Positions 20,748-31,128 of a stretch of 64,000 bases of DNA are shown here, piece by piece. How positions within the stretch are numbered: position 1 is the stretch's first letter; each line of letters opens with the position of its first letter. Both the position numbers and the translations under genes were made by a program. The stretch lies in NCBI RefSeq assembly GCF_000005505.3, contig NC_016131.3, positions 70,692,355-70,756,354 on the forward strand, in the 5' to 3' direction. Under the pieces are notes generated by a model, which was given only the letters and a program-made list of their open reading frames with translations, had not been told where the DNA came from and ran no database searches. This stretch comes from Brachypodium distachyon. Lineage: Eukaryota > Streptophyta > Magnoliopsida > Poales > Poaceae.

Positions 20748-23502
20748 CTAAAACAACCAGTGCTTCTTTCTAGGCTTGTATTTGCTAGGGATATCTGCAA
20801 AGCAACAAGTCGTTTACTTTTCTTTCAAATGCATGGATAAATATGAGACAAACGAACTGGTGCATTTCAGCTTCCTACAACTGAAGTAAAATAAGGACTT
20901 GTTTCTGACCTCGAGCATCATACAAGGAGTTGTAGTGAATTTCAGACCAGAAACTTAGCCAAAGCTCTGAAAAACATGCGACATCACGAGTCAACCATCA
21001 GGATCGGTTAGGCAGATTTTTAGTTGTTGTAATCTCTACTTATGTAGTAATAAGAGAGAGATGCATATGCATGCGCACAAGAGATATTTATTTTATCTTT
21101 TGCAAATTGCATGCAACAAGGGCAATAATATGCTGTTCACAACTAATGTTTCTTATGTCAATATGAGAATACTTGTTATGCTTTGACACAGGCCAAAACG
21201 TTACCTCTCTGTGGAGCCTGATACTGTGGAACAATTTCAACAAAACAGGTGTCTCTGAATGATGTTAGAAGGCATATTTTCGCAGCAAACTGACAGAAAA
21301 AAAAGATAATCATTAGGAGTCTTCTCTCTCAAGGGGTGTCTTGTCAAGATACACACATATTAATTCCCTGCAAGGGCACAAGACTGATAATACGACAGTA
21401 TATTCATCCACGATGTATAGGACTTCTAGTGAAACACAAGTGAATGCGATAAACAAAGAAAGAAATCACACAATACAGACTAAGAAACCATTAAGATTTT
21501 ATTCAGTAGTCCTGTCACCATCAGAACATATGCGATTTATTATGTTCCTCTTCATTATGTTCCTTTTACTGTAAATAGCCTCTCTTCTGTTGTTCTCCCC
21601 CTTGCTCTCTACTGAGGATATTTGTATTTTACTCTTCCTTAATTAATAAATCACAGTGCTGCTGTTCGCTAAAAGAAAAAACAACATATATGATTGCAAA
21701 AAAAGGCAGATCTTCAGGGCCATAATAAATCCCAGTAGAATGCATGACAAATAGGAAAAATTTAGATATAGGATAAAGGGCAGAAAATCTTGCACCACTG
21801 CAGGAAGTTGAGTAAACAAGGAAATGATGAAAACATTGCAGTGTAAAGGAGAGTTAACCTTATCAGCAGCTGCTTGCAGTGTGACATGGTCTCCCCATTC
21901 ACCAGATCTGGAGAAGATAAGATTTCAGGGCCATATATAATAAATGCAAAAGCACAAGTATGAACTAATTTTAATCAAAGTACTCTGCAGAAAATCAAAC
22001 CCGTGAAAATGCATACTTTTTCATCTTCTTGCAATAATGCTTATATCTCATTGGGACATGACCTTCGTATAAGGAGTTACATGCCTTGAGCTGCACAAGA
22101 ACAAATGTGGCACACATAAGTGTTCAAGTTTCGTAAAAAAGAATTATCAGTACATGAGCACAAATATAGCCTAATGATCAAATGATGAAAAACCTGTTTA
22201 TTTATACATCACATGATGACAAAGTAATTTAGTAGATAATACAGGGGTGAATTCATCAAAAGGTTAAGAGGCATGTGTTGAGGCATAAAAAAAATGCAGT
22301 TTAGCCATATGAACACAGTAACATAAACTAAATTGTGGTACTTCTGATTGTCCAGGTGATCATATACCTGCTTCACTATCTCTTTCCGAACGTGCTTGTG
22401 ATACTCGGGTGATCGATATAGCTGGTCTGAGAGTGCACGGAACTACAAGACAAGAAATAACCATATTCTCACATGAACATACGGGTACGAACTTCACAAG
22501 ATCATCTAATTTCATCACGTGAGCAAAATTCTGCTTTAGAAAAATCACAAACCTGACAATTGCCATCGCCTGATACCCTCACTTCAAACAGGCCATATGC
22601 ATTTAACCTACAAAAGGCTCTCTTGAATTACGAAATATGCTAAGATCATAGATGTGTTGGCATTCCATTTATTCACTGAAACAGGTGATAGGTCAATCCC
22701 AGTCAGCTTGAGCTATTTCTGCGGTACGCACTGCGTAAAGACAGCCTAAACTGTTCCAATATGCAGTTTACCATTTATTTGAAATGTCAGAAAGGAAAGA
22801 AAAAACAAGATAGGATTTAGGTACGCAATCTGAATGTTGTTCCACAGGTTTCCAATTCCATAATGTATTCCCAATATATACATTGAATCCCCAATGTCAA
22901 TGCAAAAAAATTACTTCAGCCTTCGGCTCAACTGCTATAGACTTGAATGAAACATTAGTGCCTCTGACACTGAAGGCAATATACGGTACTACTTTCTAAG
23001 CTAAAAAACGAAGCCTAGTTTTACAAGAAATAGAAGTGAAAACTGTACCAGATTAAAACCTGCAAAGGTCATCAAAAGTTACCTGTCATGAAGGCGGTGA
23101 TGATCCATAGTGGCATCACTATACGTCGGGAAGTATGTATTAATCCGGGGCACATGCTGTAAATGCGCCAAAGGAAAGGAGTTTCAGGTAACAAGCACAC
23201 AAAGTTAATTTTATTTAACCAATATTATACCATAGAGAAAAAGATAAGAGTGCCCAACAAACAAAAAATTGACAGTTTTAACTGCGAATGGAAAACAGAA
23301 ATGAGTAAAACAGAACAGGCATGCAATATCTTACGGGAATAGATGTTAAATTTGAAAGACGCTTGGCCATAGCACCATCTAGCTTGGCATATTCTTCTTC
23401 AAGGACCATTGCAATCATCTTGTCATCATCTGTCTCACTCTTCTGGCTGCTCATAGAGGTTGAGCTGGATGAGGCACCTTCATTTGGGAACATATGAGTC
23501 AT
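20748..23502 (-). CDS. OTU-domain deubiquitinase (plant OTU9-12 type)
   Basis: Nine exons: 23335-23502, 23083-23156, 22553-22607, 22368-22442, 22017-22090, 21859-21907, 21205-21289, 20910-20966 and 20748-20794; 684 nt, 227 residues. The N-terminal 45 residues are Ser-rich, then a UIM-like acidic helix (DDDKMIAMVLEEEYAKLDGA). The OTU fold runs from about residue 85: GDGNCQFRALSDQLYR places the catalytic Cys at 98 with the preceding Asp; WGDHVTLQAAADKF is conserved; WSEIHYNSLY gives the catalytic His at 204. The C-terminus is basic and ends KKHWLF. It should cleave ubiquitin chains in the cytosol or nucleus; linkage preference cannot be read. The chosen ATG (MTHMFPNEG) follows an acceptor-like AG at 23510-23511, so a 5' UTR intron is likely and an upstream start is not excluded. 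Confidence 0.87.
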
Positions 23503-24179
23503 GTCCAACCTATAGGTAAAAACCAAGACAAATCTATTTTAAGATAATGTTCAACAAATTGTGCTGGTAGAAATTTTCAGATGTCATAAAAAAATAAATA
23601 TAAAATATATAAACAAAACGTAGGAAAGAAAATGCAACTTATGAATGCTACTATACATGATGTTGGCAGTTAGAGGAAACAAATATAATCCAGAAGAACA
23701 TAATAAAACTAAAAGCCAGATTCTATTTCGTCAACAACCATATATTTAACAGACACACCAAAGCAATTGAAGGGAACATGATGGAAGCTTCTAACAACTG
23801 ACTTAACTGTAAAATGTGTACATGCTGAAATTCTCTTGCTTGTTGGTAATGGAAAATAATGATTTGCATAATCATTTTCATGAATGTATTCAGGTTTACA
23901 TACAGTACCAGCCTGTTATAGATGGAAGCTAATGCGAATTTAAGCTGCACATACATCTAAGTATCTAACAAACCAACGAAATATTCAGCAGATAATCAAC
24001 CATATTCTCAGTTAAATAAAAGCCATATATGAAGCGACATTTTGGCTTCCGGGAGCACATTCTCAGTTGAACAGTAAATTCACAAAAGAATACTTGAAAG
24101 TGTAAAGATTACTTGAAATTTCTTACACATGTTCGTGTTCGTTGTTTGTGTATAAATTTTCTTTAAAAAATGAAAATTA
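23503..24179. other. 5' flank of the OTU gene
   Basis: AT-rich with no recognisable coding exon. It probably contains a 5' UTR intron of the OTU gene. Confidence 0.4.
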
Positions 24180-24191
24180 TTGTATCCCAGG

Positions 24192-24410
24192 TGCTCATAG
24201 CTCAGTCAGTGGTAATACACCCAGCAGTGGGGCTGCCAACCAGGGCTCGAACCCTGGTTATCACAAAAATAAAGGCCCCTCTCACTGAGTTGTTCCCTGC
24301 ATGTGTGAGGTCACCAATTGTGTCGTCGCAGTGGTGGAGCCAGCATTCAGGGCCTTTCCTCGACCTAAAAAGCATTGCCTTAGGGTTTGTTCCCCCAAGG
24401 GTCGAGTTTT
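24192..24410 (+). mobile_element. tRNA-derived SINE
   Basis: About 219 bp flanked by a perfect 12-bp duplication, TTGTATCCCAGG (24180-24191 and 24411-24422). The first 74 nt look like a tRNA: an A-box-like TAGCTCAGTCAGTGG near the start, and a T-arm CAGGGCTCGAACCCTG holding a B-box-like GGCTCGAACC. The acceptor stem is degenerate (5 of 7 pairs), so it is not a working tRNA gene. The body ends in a short T-rich stretch, as in some plant SINEs. Family (Au-like or other) was not determined. Confidence 0.75.
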
Positions 24411-24650
24411 TTGTATCCCAGGCAAAAACATAATTCGGTGCTCTAAAACGTAAACCTGTAGGCACTAAACTTTTTTAACACGGGGTGCAAAACTTTGTTT
24501 GTACTTGCGATTCTTGTGATTTCTTCTTAATGGAAATGACACGTTGCTCCGTGTGTTCAAGAAGAAAAAAAATGATGTGCACAAAATAGGGACATGGATA
24601 TTGAGCTTGAAGCAAGTGGAGTCATGACTATATGGTACTACTCCCTCCGT

Positions 24651-24753
24651 CCCATATTAAGTGACTCAAATTTGTCCAAATATGGATGTATCTATGCCTA
24701 AAAGGCGTCTAGATACATGTAATAGAAAGTCACTTAATATGGGACGGAGTGAG
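24651..24753. mobile_element. Stowaway MITE
   Basis: 103 bp. The ends are CTCCCTCCGTCCCATATTAA and its inverse, with TA duplications at 24649-24650 and 24754-24755. Its inner sequence (TGTCCAAATATGGATGTATC) is shared with the elements at 1631 and 28662. Confidence 0.85.
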
Positions 24754-24907
24754 TAGAAAATAGGATGGTTAGTTTGATGGACATTGCAATTTCTCCTCAA
24801 TCGGGACAGTCTCTCCTACTGTAGAATTGAACTAACTTCTATGCCAGCTCTTCTAAACTCATGAAGGCATTTTCATCCGTTTTTATAATACTATAAGAGA
24901 ATTATTT

Positions 24908-25020
24908 TGGCAACTACTCCCTCCGTTCCTAAATGTAAGAAGTCTTAGCTTTGTACTAAGTCCAATTTTTTAAATTTTTGACCAAGTTTATAGAAAAATG
25001 CATCAACCGAAGCTACAAAT
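24908..25020. mobile_element. One-ended MITE remnant
   Basis: Begins CTACTCCCTCCGTTCCTAAA, a typical Stowaway end, but no matching right end was found. Probably a decayed or truncated copy. Confidence 0.35.
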
Positions 25021-26031
25021 GGCGTATTCTAGAAAAAAGAAGCTACGAATGGCCTACTCAGCTGTAATTATATGACCAAATGGATCCTGTCTACCTAAGA
25101 GCAACTCCAAGAGATGCCCGAAACCGTGCCCCGTAGCTTTATTTGAGGAATATGCCCAGGAAACGGGGTGTTCCCAATCGCAAGGTTGGGATTCCCTATC
25201 CATCAACGAACTCATCGGAGCAGCCAACGTACCTCTTCCCTTCCCGTCGCCCTCCTCTGCAGCTTGCCTCCTTTCGCCGCCCAGAGCAATCCCGCCGCCG
25301 CCAAGACCAGTTGCTTCGATCCGGACGTTGGGGCAGGCGTCGGGGGAGGTCTCTGGAGGTTGGCTGGCCGTGCTCTCCTCTCAGCGGGGGGAGGCGAAGG
25401 CAGGCGGTGGTGTGGGACAGGTTGGCGTGGGATTGCAGGCGGAGGAGACTTCTGATGAGGTTGGCGTGGGCGCTGGATCGGGAGCGAGAAATTGCAGAGA
25501 AATCGGAGAAGACGCTGTCGGCGGCGGTCGTTCCGTGTAAATATGAACTTCCTTCTTTTTTTTCTACAGCAAACTTCCTTCTTTATATTAAAAAAAAGAA
25601 ACAAAGGAAGAGTGTGAGAGAAAAAGGAAATCAGGGAGGAAATGGTTAATAAGACTGTCTTATCTTAGGTGTTTCACGTCATTTAGAAAAGACAACAAAA
25701 TATGTTGTACAATGGGTTATCTCTTGATGTTATATTTTAGAATTAATGATTAGATGAATAAAATTAAATAAATAAATGCTAAGAAAAGTCAAAATCCAGT
25801 ACAATGGGAAATTTGCCTTATCATTCTTGTGAAGAGATCATCTCTTAATTAAAAGAAGGCTTGTGACTTTTCTTTATTTCTCTCTCTTCCATGTCAGATT
25901 TTATTTTATGTGGCGTTGCTAAGAAAAGGCTGACGTCACCTCGTTGTACATGCCCTGAGTCCTCACGGTACAACAGCGTCATTACACTCACCAGTGGGCG
26001 TCGTCATCGAAGTCTTTGCTTACTTTGTCCG
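25021..26031. other. Gene-free stretch with GC-rich island
   Basis: 25150-25540 is GC-rich with overlapping open frames on both strands that show no recognisable domain. The surrounding sequence (GAGCAACTCCAAGAG at 25099; CAGTACAATGGG near 25798; GTTGTACATGCCC near 25950) resembles non-autonomous transposon ends. Boundaries could not be set. Confidence 0.35.
25546..25584 (-). repeat. Micro-insertion with 13-bp direct repeats
   Basis: AACTTCCTTCTTT at 25546-25558 and 25572-25584 flanks 13 nt: a T-run, then CTACAGCA. The orientation (repeat, T-run, short body, repeat) fits a minus-strand, almost fully 5'-truncated non-LTR insertion. Confidence 0.5.
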
Positions 26032-26278
26032 CAGGGTTTGGAGTGGATTATGATAATTTAACATTTCTAGCCAGCTGTTTTTCGTTTGGCTAACAAAAAA
26101 ATTTCGTGCTTTCGTGTGGTAGTTTGACGTCGTTGAATGCGCTGGACTTATTTTATAATCTGTTGTTGAAAAATACACACGAAAAGATTTGATTAGCCAA
26201 ACACGAAAATAGACAAAACCAGTTGGAAAAGTAGTATGATCATAATCCATCTCAACGACAAACGCAGCCTTAGACTGA
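26032..26278. mobile_element. MITE with GGATTATGAT-type inverted ends
   Basis: The left end GGGTTTGGAGTGGATTATGA and the inverse of the right end (GCGTTTGTCGTTGAGATGGA, then TTATGAT) share the outer GTTTG and inner TGGATTATGAT motifs. Possibly hAT-like. The target duplication is unclear. Confidence 0.45.
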
Positions 26279-26441
26279 TATGATACGGAGTACATAATTT
26301 GGTCCAATGCATCTTTCATCTTTTAAGTTACAACAACAATTGATACTACTAATTTCAGTTTTCATGCCAAAAGTTCTGGCGCTCTTTACTTTTCAGTTAA
26401 AGTGCAATTAATATTCCCCCATAAACTAATCACAAACATTC

Positions 26442-26450
26442 TATATATAA
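26442..26450 (+). promoter_or_regulatory. TATA box of the first defensin-like copy
   Basis: TATATATAA about 110 bp before the ATG at 26558. The aligned site before the second copy is weaker (ATTCTATAAGTAC near 27940). Confidence 0.45.
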
Positions 26451-26557
26451 TACCCAGCCATCCTAGCTAAGCTCGAACACCACCAATCTCATCGACTTCA
26501 ATTAAAGAGCCATCAGCAGGACAACGCAAAAAAAAAAAAGTTTTCGAACGATCAATC

Positions 26558-26887
26558 ATGAGGACCAGCTGCGTGTTCCTCCTGCTGGCCATTGCCCCTG
26601 TGGTTTAACCATCAGGTACATTACATTCCTTGCAGATCGATCCGTCGCAATCTTCTGATCTTTCTCTTCCTCTTGGTTAATTATGTGCTCTGAAATCCAC
26701 CACAGATGTGTCCGTGAAGATGACGTCGGCGAGCTGCAGACCATACATCTACAAGGGCAGCTGTAACTTGGTCGTGTGCAAATGGCGTTGCAACGACATA
26801 CGGGGCAAGAACAGCTCCAGTGCTAATTGTGTTAATGACTTTGGATGCAAATGCATAGTTTGTGGGTTTTCCGCTGCACAAGTTTAA
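26558..26887 (+). pseudogene. Defensin-like (DEFL) gene with stop in the signal peptide
   Basis: Two exons, 26558-26615 and 26706-26887, align with the intact neighbour at 28037. Exon 1 encodes a signal peptide (MRTSCVFLLLAIAPVV), but codon 17 is TAA (26606-26608), before the GT donor. Exon 2 would encode the mature part with eight Cys spaced C-x8-C-x4-C-x3-C-x12-C-x5-C-x1-C-x2-C, the plant defensin arrangement. Using the earlier GT at 26603 puts exon 2 out of frame. The promoter and mature-domain codons look otherwise intact, so the loss is probably recent. The family is secreted and usually antifungal or involved in reproductive signalling; which applies here is unknown. Confidence 0.7.
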
Positions 26888-27471
26888 ACCAAGACGTGCA
26901 TTTTCCCAAGTATGTAAACGTAATATCATGGGGAAATATATTGGTGTGGCTATAGCTTCGATTTACCGTTGTTGGGAAAAAAATTGAAAGAGACTGTCTT
27001 GCTTTTAGAGTTACGTGCGGCAGCAGAATATTCATACGAGCGACACACCGACAAAAGAGCTTAACCTTTTGTATACCACTTGCAAAATGCTTATTCTTGG
27101 ACAATAGTTTCGAGTTATTTCATCATTTCACCACTCCGTTAAACTCCCGTACATGTGATTGGTCTACCGAGTCCGTGCCACGGTACCAGCCTAGAAATGT
27201 GGGTGGCAAATTTTAAAGGTTCGGTCGCTTCCTTGTCGAGATTTTCATATATGCTACTGTAATACTGAAGCTAAATTTGAACACGAGGTCAGCGGCGTCC
27301 TCCAGCTCCCTAGTCCCTCCCGCAAGACTGGCAGAAACTTGGCCATCCGGCCACGTCGCTCAATCCGGTCTGCACGCCATCCAGATTTTAGGGGCGAAAG
27401 CCAGAAGAAAAGCAGTGGTTCACCTTTATCAAATCACGGGGCGAAAGCAAATCGAGCAGTAATTCATGTTT

Positions 27472-27597
27472 CCTCCCGTCCAAATTAATTATCACAGCTT
27501 TTTCTTAAATACACATCTATCTAGACGTGTTCTAGTGTGTAAGTATGTACTTATTTAGATAAATCTACGACAATTAATTTGGATTGAAGAAAATACT
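27472..27597. mobile_element. Degenerate Stowaway-like MITE
   Basis: Left CCTCCCGTCCAAATTAATTA and right TAATTTGGATTGAAGAAAAT are imperfect inverses. The inner TACACATCTATCTAGACGTG is shared with other Stowaway copies. Confidence 0.6.
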
Positions 27598-28036
27598 AGA
27601 TTAACAAACAAACAAAATCATTGGATTCTTCAGTAAATTCGGTTGAATCCAACATTGACCTGCTGCCCCCACCCAACTCTGTTTTGGTAATGAACCATGA
27701 GAAATTGAGCGCATCGTGTGAACTCGGTTCTTCCAGATTGCAGGCTCCATGAATGAGCGTGGCCGTGAATATTAGCTAAAATTATTATTGTTTCCAGCCC
27801 GTAGTACTCCTATATGACTAAACATTTTTATTGTACTTCAGTTACCTCATCACATGATATTCATGCTTTCATGGCAAAGTTTACGGTGCTCTTTACGCAG
27901 CACAATTAATATTTGCATATAAGATTAGCACAAACATTCTATAAGTACAGCTAATTTGCCAGCCCTCGTAGCTTGCACACCATCATCTGATCAGCTTCAA
28001 CTCATTAAACAGACATCAGTGGTAATTTGAAGAGCG

Positions 28037-28393
28037 ATGAGGACTAGCTTCATGTTTCTCCTGGCCCTGGCCCTTGTGGTTCTATCCTCAGGCATAATAT
28101 TCCTTCAAAGAAGAACTTCTTCTCCACGTTACTTCTGTATATACGTAGCACTCCGTAGCAGATCCATCGGAGTCTACTGATTTTTCTCTTCGTTTGCGCT
28201 GAGAACCACAGATGTGACCGTGAAGGAGGTGATGGCGGAGGAGAATTGCCAAGAATTCCGCTATAAAGGCAGATGTAACTTGGAGGTGTGTGGAGAGCGT
28301 TGCAACAGAATATGGGGCAACAATGCCCATGCTAGCTGTGAGCACGACTTCGCATGTATATGTTTGGTCTGTCCTCCCCCTCCAAAAAATTAA
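28037..28393 (+). CDS. Defensin-like (DEFL) secreted peptide
   Basis: Exons 28037-28091 and 28212-28393 encode 78 residues. Residues 1-18 are a hydrophobic signal peptide (MRTSFMFLLALALVVLSS). The mature part has eight Cys in the order C-x8-C-x4-C-x3-C-x11-C-x5-C-x1-C-x2-C, matching the cysteine-stabilised alpha-beta fold of plant defensins, and ends in a Pro-rich tail. The intron begins GC, not GT (CAG|GCATAA); the aligned base pair in the 26558 copy is GT. The two genes are a tandem pair about 1.5 kb apart with similar upstream sequence. A (CCAT)n microsatellite starts just after the stop codon. Target organism or receptor cannot be inferred. Confidence 0.8.
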
Positions 28394-28394
28394 A

Positions 28395-28419
28395 CCATCC
28401 ATCCATCCATCCATCCATG
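28395..28419. repeat. (CCAT)n microsatellite
   Basis: About six tetranucleotide units directly after the stop codon of the defensin-like gene. Confidence 0.85.
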
Positions 28420-28661
28420 GGAATAATGTTGTATCGGTTTCGATGTTGTATTGGTCTGGCTATATAATTGACTGTTTTGATGGAAAAATGATACTGGCGA
28501 ATGAACTGTCTGTTGATGGAAAAATGATACCGCCAAATGAATTGTTGTTTTGCTTCGTAAGTATTTCCTCCGTTCCGGTCAAAAAACAGTATTTTCTCCG
28601 TTCCTAGTAATGTTCGGAATTTGCTTTTAGAAAACGATTGGCTACTGTAACCAGTTAAATA

Positions 28662-28774
28662 CTCTCTCCGATCCTAAATTCTTGTCTCAAATTTGCCTGA
28701 ATTTGGATGTATTTATTCTTAAAAAATGTCTAAATACATGTAATATTTCGATAACAATTTAGGATCGGAGAGAG
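28662..28774. mobile_element. Stowaway MITE
   Basis: 113 bp. The ends CTCTCTCCGATCCTAAATT and the inverse are nearly perfect, with TA at 28660-28661 and 28775-28776. Confidence 0.85.
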
Positions 28775-28776
28775 TA

Positions 28777-29200
28777 CACCGTCATTTGTGATAGCTGAAA
28801 AGTCGCAGGGGCGTACCCACGTTGTCCTAACCATGTGCACAGGAACTAGGTTATACTCCGTATATTGTTTTCTTTCTTATATTTTAGATTTCCAACTTGG
28901 AGTATATGGTTCAAACAAAGACACCCTATCATTTTTCTCTAAGTCCGCCCCTGCAAAGTCGTACTACTTGTTTCTGAATAATGGATCGGACTCGGCAAGC
29001 AAGCTGTCATACTTGTTCCTGAATAATGAATCGGAGTCAGAGGCATGTGGTCGGCGAGTTGTCGAACTTGTTCCTGGATAATGAATCGAAGTCAGAGCTT
29101 GCATATGGTCGATCGACAAGCTGGAATGCTAGCTGCGACTATAGTTACAACACCATTTCGTGGCCATACCGTGCCAAGCTCCTCCTTTTGATCTTTCAAC
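28777..29200. other. 5' flank of the dirigent gene
   Basis: Contains an imperfect duplication (CTTGTTCCTGAATAATGAATCGG-like segments at 28967-29000, 29012-29040 and 29067-29095). No gene was seen. Confidence 0.5.
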
Positions 29201-29758
29201 ATGGCAACATCTCGTAGTGCACACACAACGAAACTACTATCACTAGCCCTAGCGGTCCTACTAGCGGCAACGGCGGCCGGCGGCGATGAGCACACGGGCA
29301 GCAATGGCGCCTCCACGACCCATCTCCACTTCTACTTCCACGAGATCTACACGAGCGGGCCCAACGGCACGACGGCGGCGGTCGTCCCGCCGCCTCCCGG
29401 CTCGCTGTTCGGGTTCGGCTCGCTGGCCGTGGTCGACGACATGCTCCGGGAGGGCGCCGACCCGGGGTCCGGCCTCATCGGGCGCGCGCAGGGGCTCACG
29501 GCCGCCGCCTCGCTCTCCGAGGTTGCCGTCACGACGATGCTCAACCTCGTGTTCACGGCGGGGCCGTACGAGGGGAGCACGCTGGCGGTGTTCGGCCGCG
29601 CGCTGCTGGGCGGCGGCAACAAGGTCATTGAGCGGCCGGTCGTGGGCGGCACCGGCGCGTTCCGGATGGCGCGCGGGTACACGCTCAGCCGGGTGGTCAA
29701 CTCCACGGACCCCGCCAACCTCCTCGTCCTCGAGTACCACGCCTACGTCTGGCACTAG
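29201..29758 (+). CDS. Dirigent protein
   Basis: A single exon of 185 residues, as is usual for this family. Residues 1-27 form a signal peptide ending near TAAGG. The dirigent beta-barrel follows, recognised by LHFYFHEIYTSGPNGT near the start, GSLAVVDDMLREG, IGRAQGLTA, LNLVFTAGPYEGSTLAVFGR and the C-terminal GTGAFRMARGYTL … LVLEYHAYVWH. Dirigent proteins act in the apoplast and steer stereoselective coupling of monolignol radicals in lignan and lignin-related chemistry, or a related cyclisation; the substrate of this one is not known. Possible N-glycosylation sites (NGT, NST) are present. Third-position GC is very high, as in many grass intronless genes. A possible AATAAA lies 16 bases after the stop codon. 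Confidence 0.93.
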   Translation: MATSRSAHTTKLLSLALAVLLAATAAGGDEHTGSNGASTTHLHFYFHEIYTSGPNGTTAAVVPPPPGSLFGFGSLAVVDDMLREGADPGSGLIGRAQGLTAAASLSEVAVTTMLNLVFTAGPYEGSTLAVFGRALLGGGNKVIERPVVGGTGAFRMARGYTLSRVVNSTDPANLLVLEYHAYVWH

Positions 29759-30117
29759 CTAGTGCAGACCAGCAATAAAACTTGAATTGTTCGCACCTTG
29801 GCAATATACTACCAAGCATCCTTGGGCGGCGACCCAACCCGTACATGTTCATGTTCCATGTGAATACGCTAGATTCAGTGGAGCAGTTGCCCATAGTGTA
29901 AGCCGGTATTGTGTAGGTTCTGTTGAAGAATCATCAGCACCTAGCTTGTTCTAAATGCTATCTTGATCACTTTTTTCCGGTCTGCTTGCCCAGCCTCCGT
30001 TTTGGACGATCAAAACCACCTTAAGCGGACTAGATTAGTTCCGGCCTTATCTCTCACGCTCGTTTATTACTTGCCAAACATCGTGTAAACAACCGATAAA
30101 GATGATCCTAGCCGGTA

Positions 30118-30199
30118 CTTCCTCCGTCTCATAAAGATTGGCACAGATTTAAACTAGAGCTAGTTCAAAACCGCGCCAATCTTTATGAGACGGAGGAAG
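30118..30199. mobile_element. Very short Stowaway-like palindrome
   Basis: 82 bp. CTTCCTCCGTCTCATAAAGA and its exact inverse enclose about 35 bp. A TA lies on the left; the right flank is TT, so one side of the target duplication is mutated or the element is a solo-end derivative. Confidence 0.7.
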
Positions 30200-30710
30200 T
30201 TGCCCCATCCTGACATTTCACAGTCAGAAAAGGGAATTAGCTTCAGGCTTTAATTACCTTAGATTAAGACTCATCTCGTGCCGTACCGATTCTGAGAATC
30301 CCTCGAGTACTAGATATTGAACGGGCAGTACTGGCGCATGGACGCAGCCTCAAGAACAAGTTGGGTTGGATCCTATCCATCCTACGCGCCTCCAAAGCTG
30401 CACCATATATTCTTCGGGTTATCGAGCATTCGAGCTACTTGTCCCGGCATCTGATTCCGTGCTCGCCAGCTATGAAAGACGAAGAAAGAAGAATCATCTC
30501 CTTTGCGGCTTTATCACAATCCAGTACTACTGCTCACCCTCCGCCACCACACCAATCAGCGGGTAATAATGGACAAATCTGAATATGTTCCTTTTACATG
30601 TCAGGAATCGATCACTAGTCAAAAGGCGTGGCGATAGAAATATCTTGATAATGGATATATACGTAGGTTCCTCTCGTCGCTTCTCAAGATTGGTCCAGCA
30701 CAACAGATAC

Positions 30711-30718
30711 TATAAAAG
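30711..30718 (+). promoter_or_regulatory. TATA box of the 107-residue membrane protein gene
   Basis: TATAAAAG about 90 bp before the ATG, followed by a GA-rich leader. Confidence 0.5.
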
Positions 30719-30804
30719 AAAGAAATTCCGGAGAGAGAGAGAGAGCGCAGTAAAGATATCAGACTTTCAGTTTCAGACAGCAAGCTAGAGAGACCATCTT
30801 TGCC

Positions 30805-31128
30805 ATGGGGAGGCCAACTTCGACGGAGAAGCTGGTGTGCGTGGTCCTGGCGGTGCTGGCCGTGCTGTCGCCGCTGTACATCGACCGGGAGCCGGCGGAG
30901 GATGAGGAGGATGAAGAGGAAGGTTGGGGCTTGCTGCTGCCGTCGGCGCTGTGGCTGCCGGGGCTGCTGATGGTGCTCATCCTGGCCATCAACGTGGCGT
31001 GCTTCGTGGACCGGAGGGTCGTCAGGTTCGACCCCTACTGGATACACCGCGTCGGGGGATCCTCCTGCGGCCTCATGGCCACGCTGCTGCTCCTCGGCTT
31101 CGTGCTCAAGTGCAAGGCCTCCTTCTAG
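30805..31128 (+). CDS. Conserved small plant membrane protein, function unknown
   Basis: Single exon, 107 residues. The order is: MGRPTSTEKLVC, a hydrophobic segment at about 9-25, an acidic loop rich in Glu and Asp (about 30-42), a second hydrophobic segment at about 44-67, a conserved-looking stretch RFDPYWIHRVGGSS, and a third hydrophobic segment ending KCKASF. From memory, similar short proteins occur across flowering plants with no assigned function; this would need a database check. The TATA box, Kozak-like context (GCCATGGGG) and GC-rich codons support a real gene. No catalytic motif was seen. Confidence 0.75.
   Translation: MGRPTSTEKLVCVVLAVLAVLSPLYIDREPAEDEEDEEEGWGLLLPSALWLPGLLMVLILAINVACFVDRRVVRFDPYWIHRVGGSSCGLMATLLLLGFVLKCKASF

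Larger units (their letters stand above)
29759..30804. other. Intergenic with short palindromic MITE
   Basis: Apart from the palindrome at 30118-30199 and the TATA box below, no gene was found. Confidence 0.45.

Noticed and set aside
24192..24265. A tRNA gene
   Set aside because: Length and A/B boxes fit, but the acceptor stem pairs poorly, the T-loop is short, and the segment is the head of a longer unit with target duplications, so it is called a SINE.
25143..25649. A 168-codon plus-strand frame
   Set aside because: Arg/Gly-rich translation with no domain, starts and ends in transposon-like sequence, and competing frames exist on both strands.
29261..29762. Long open frames overlapping the dirigent gene on both strands
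   Set aside because: They are shadows of a very GC-rich coding sequence; only the 29201-29758 frame has family motifs and a signal peptide.
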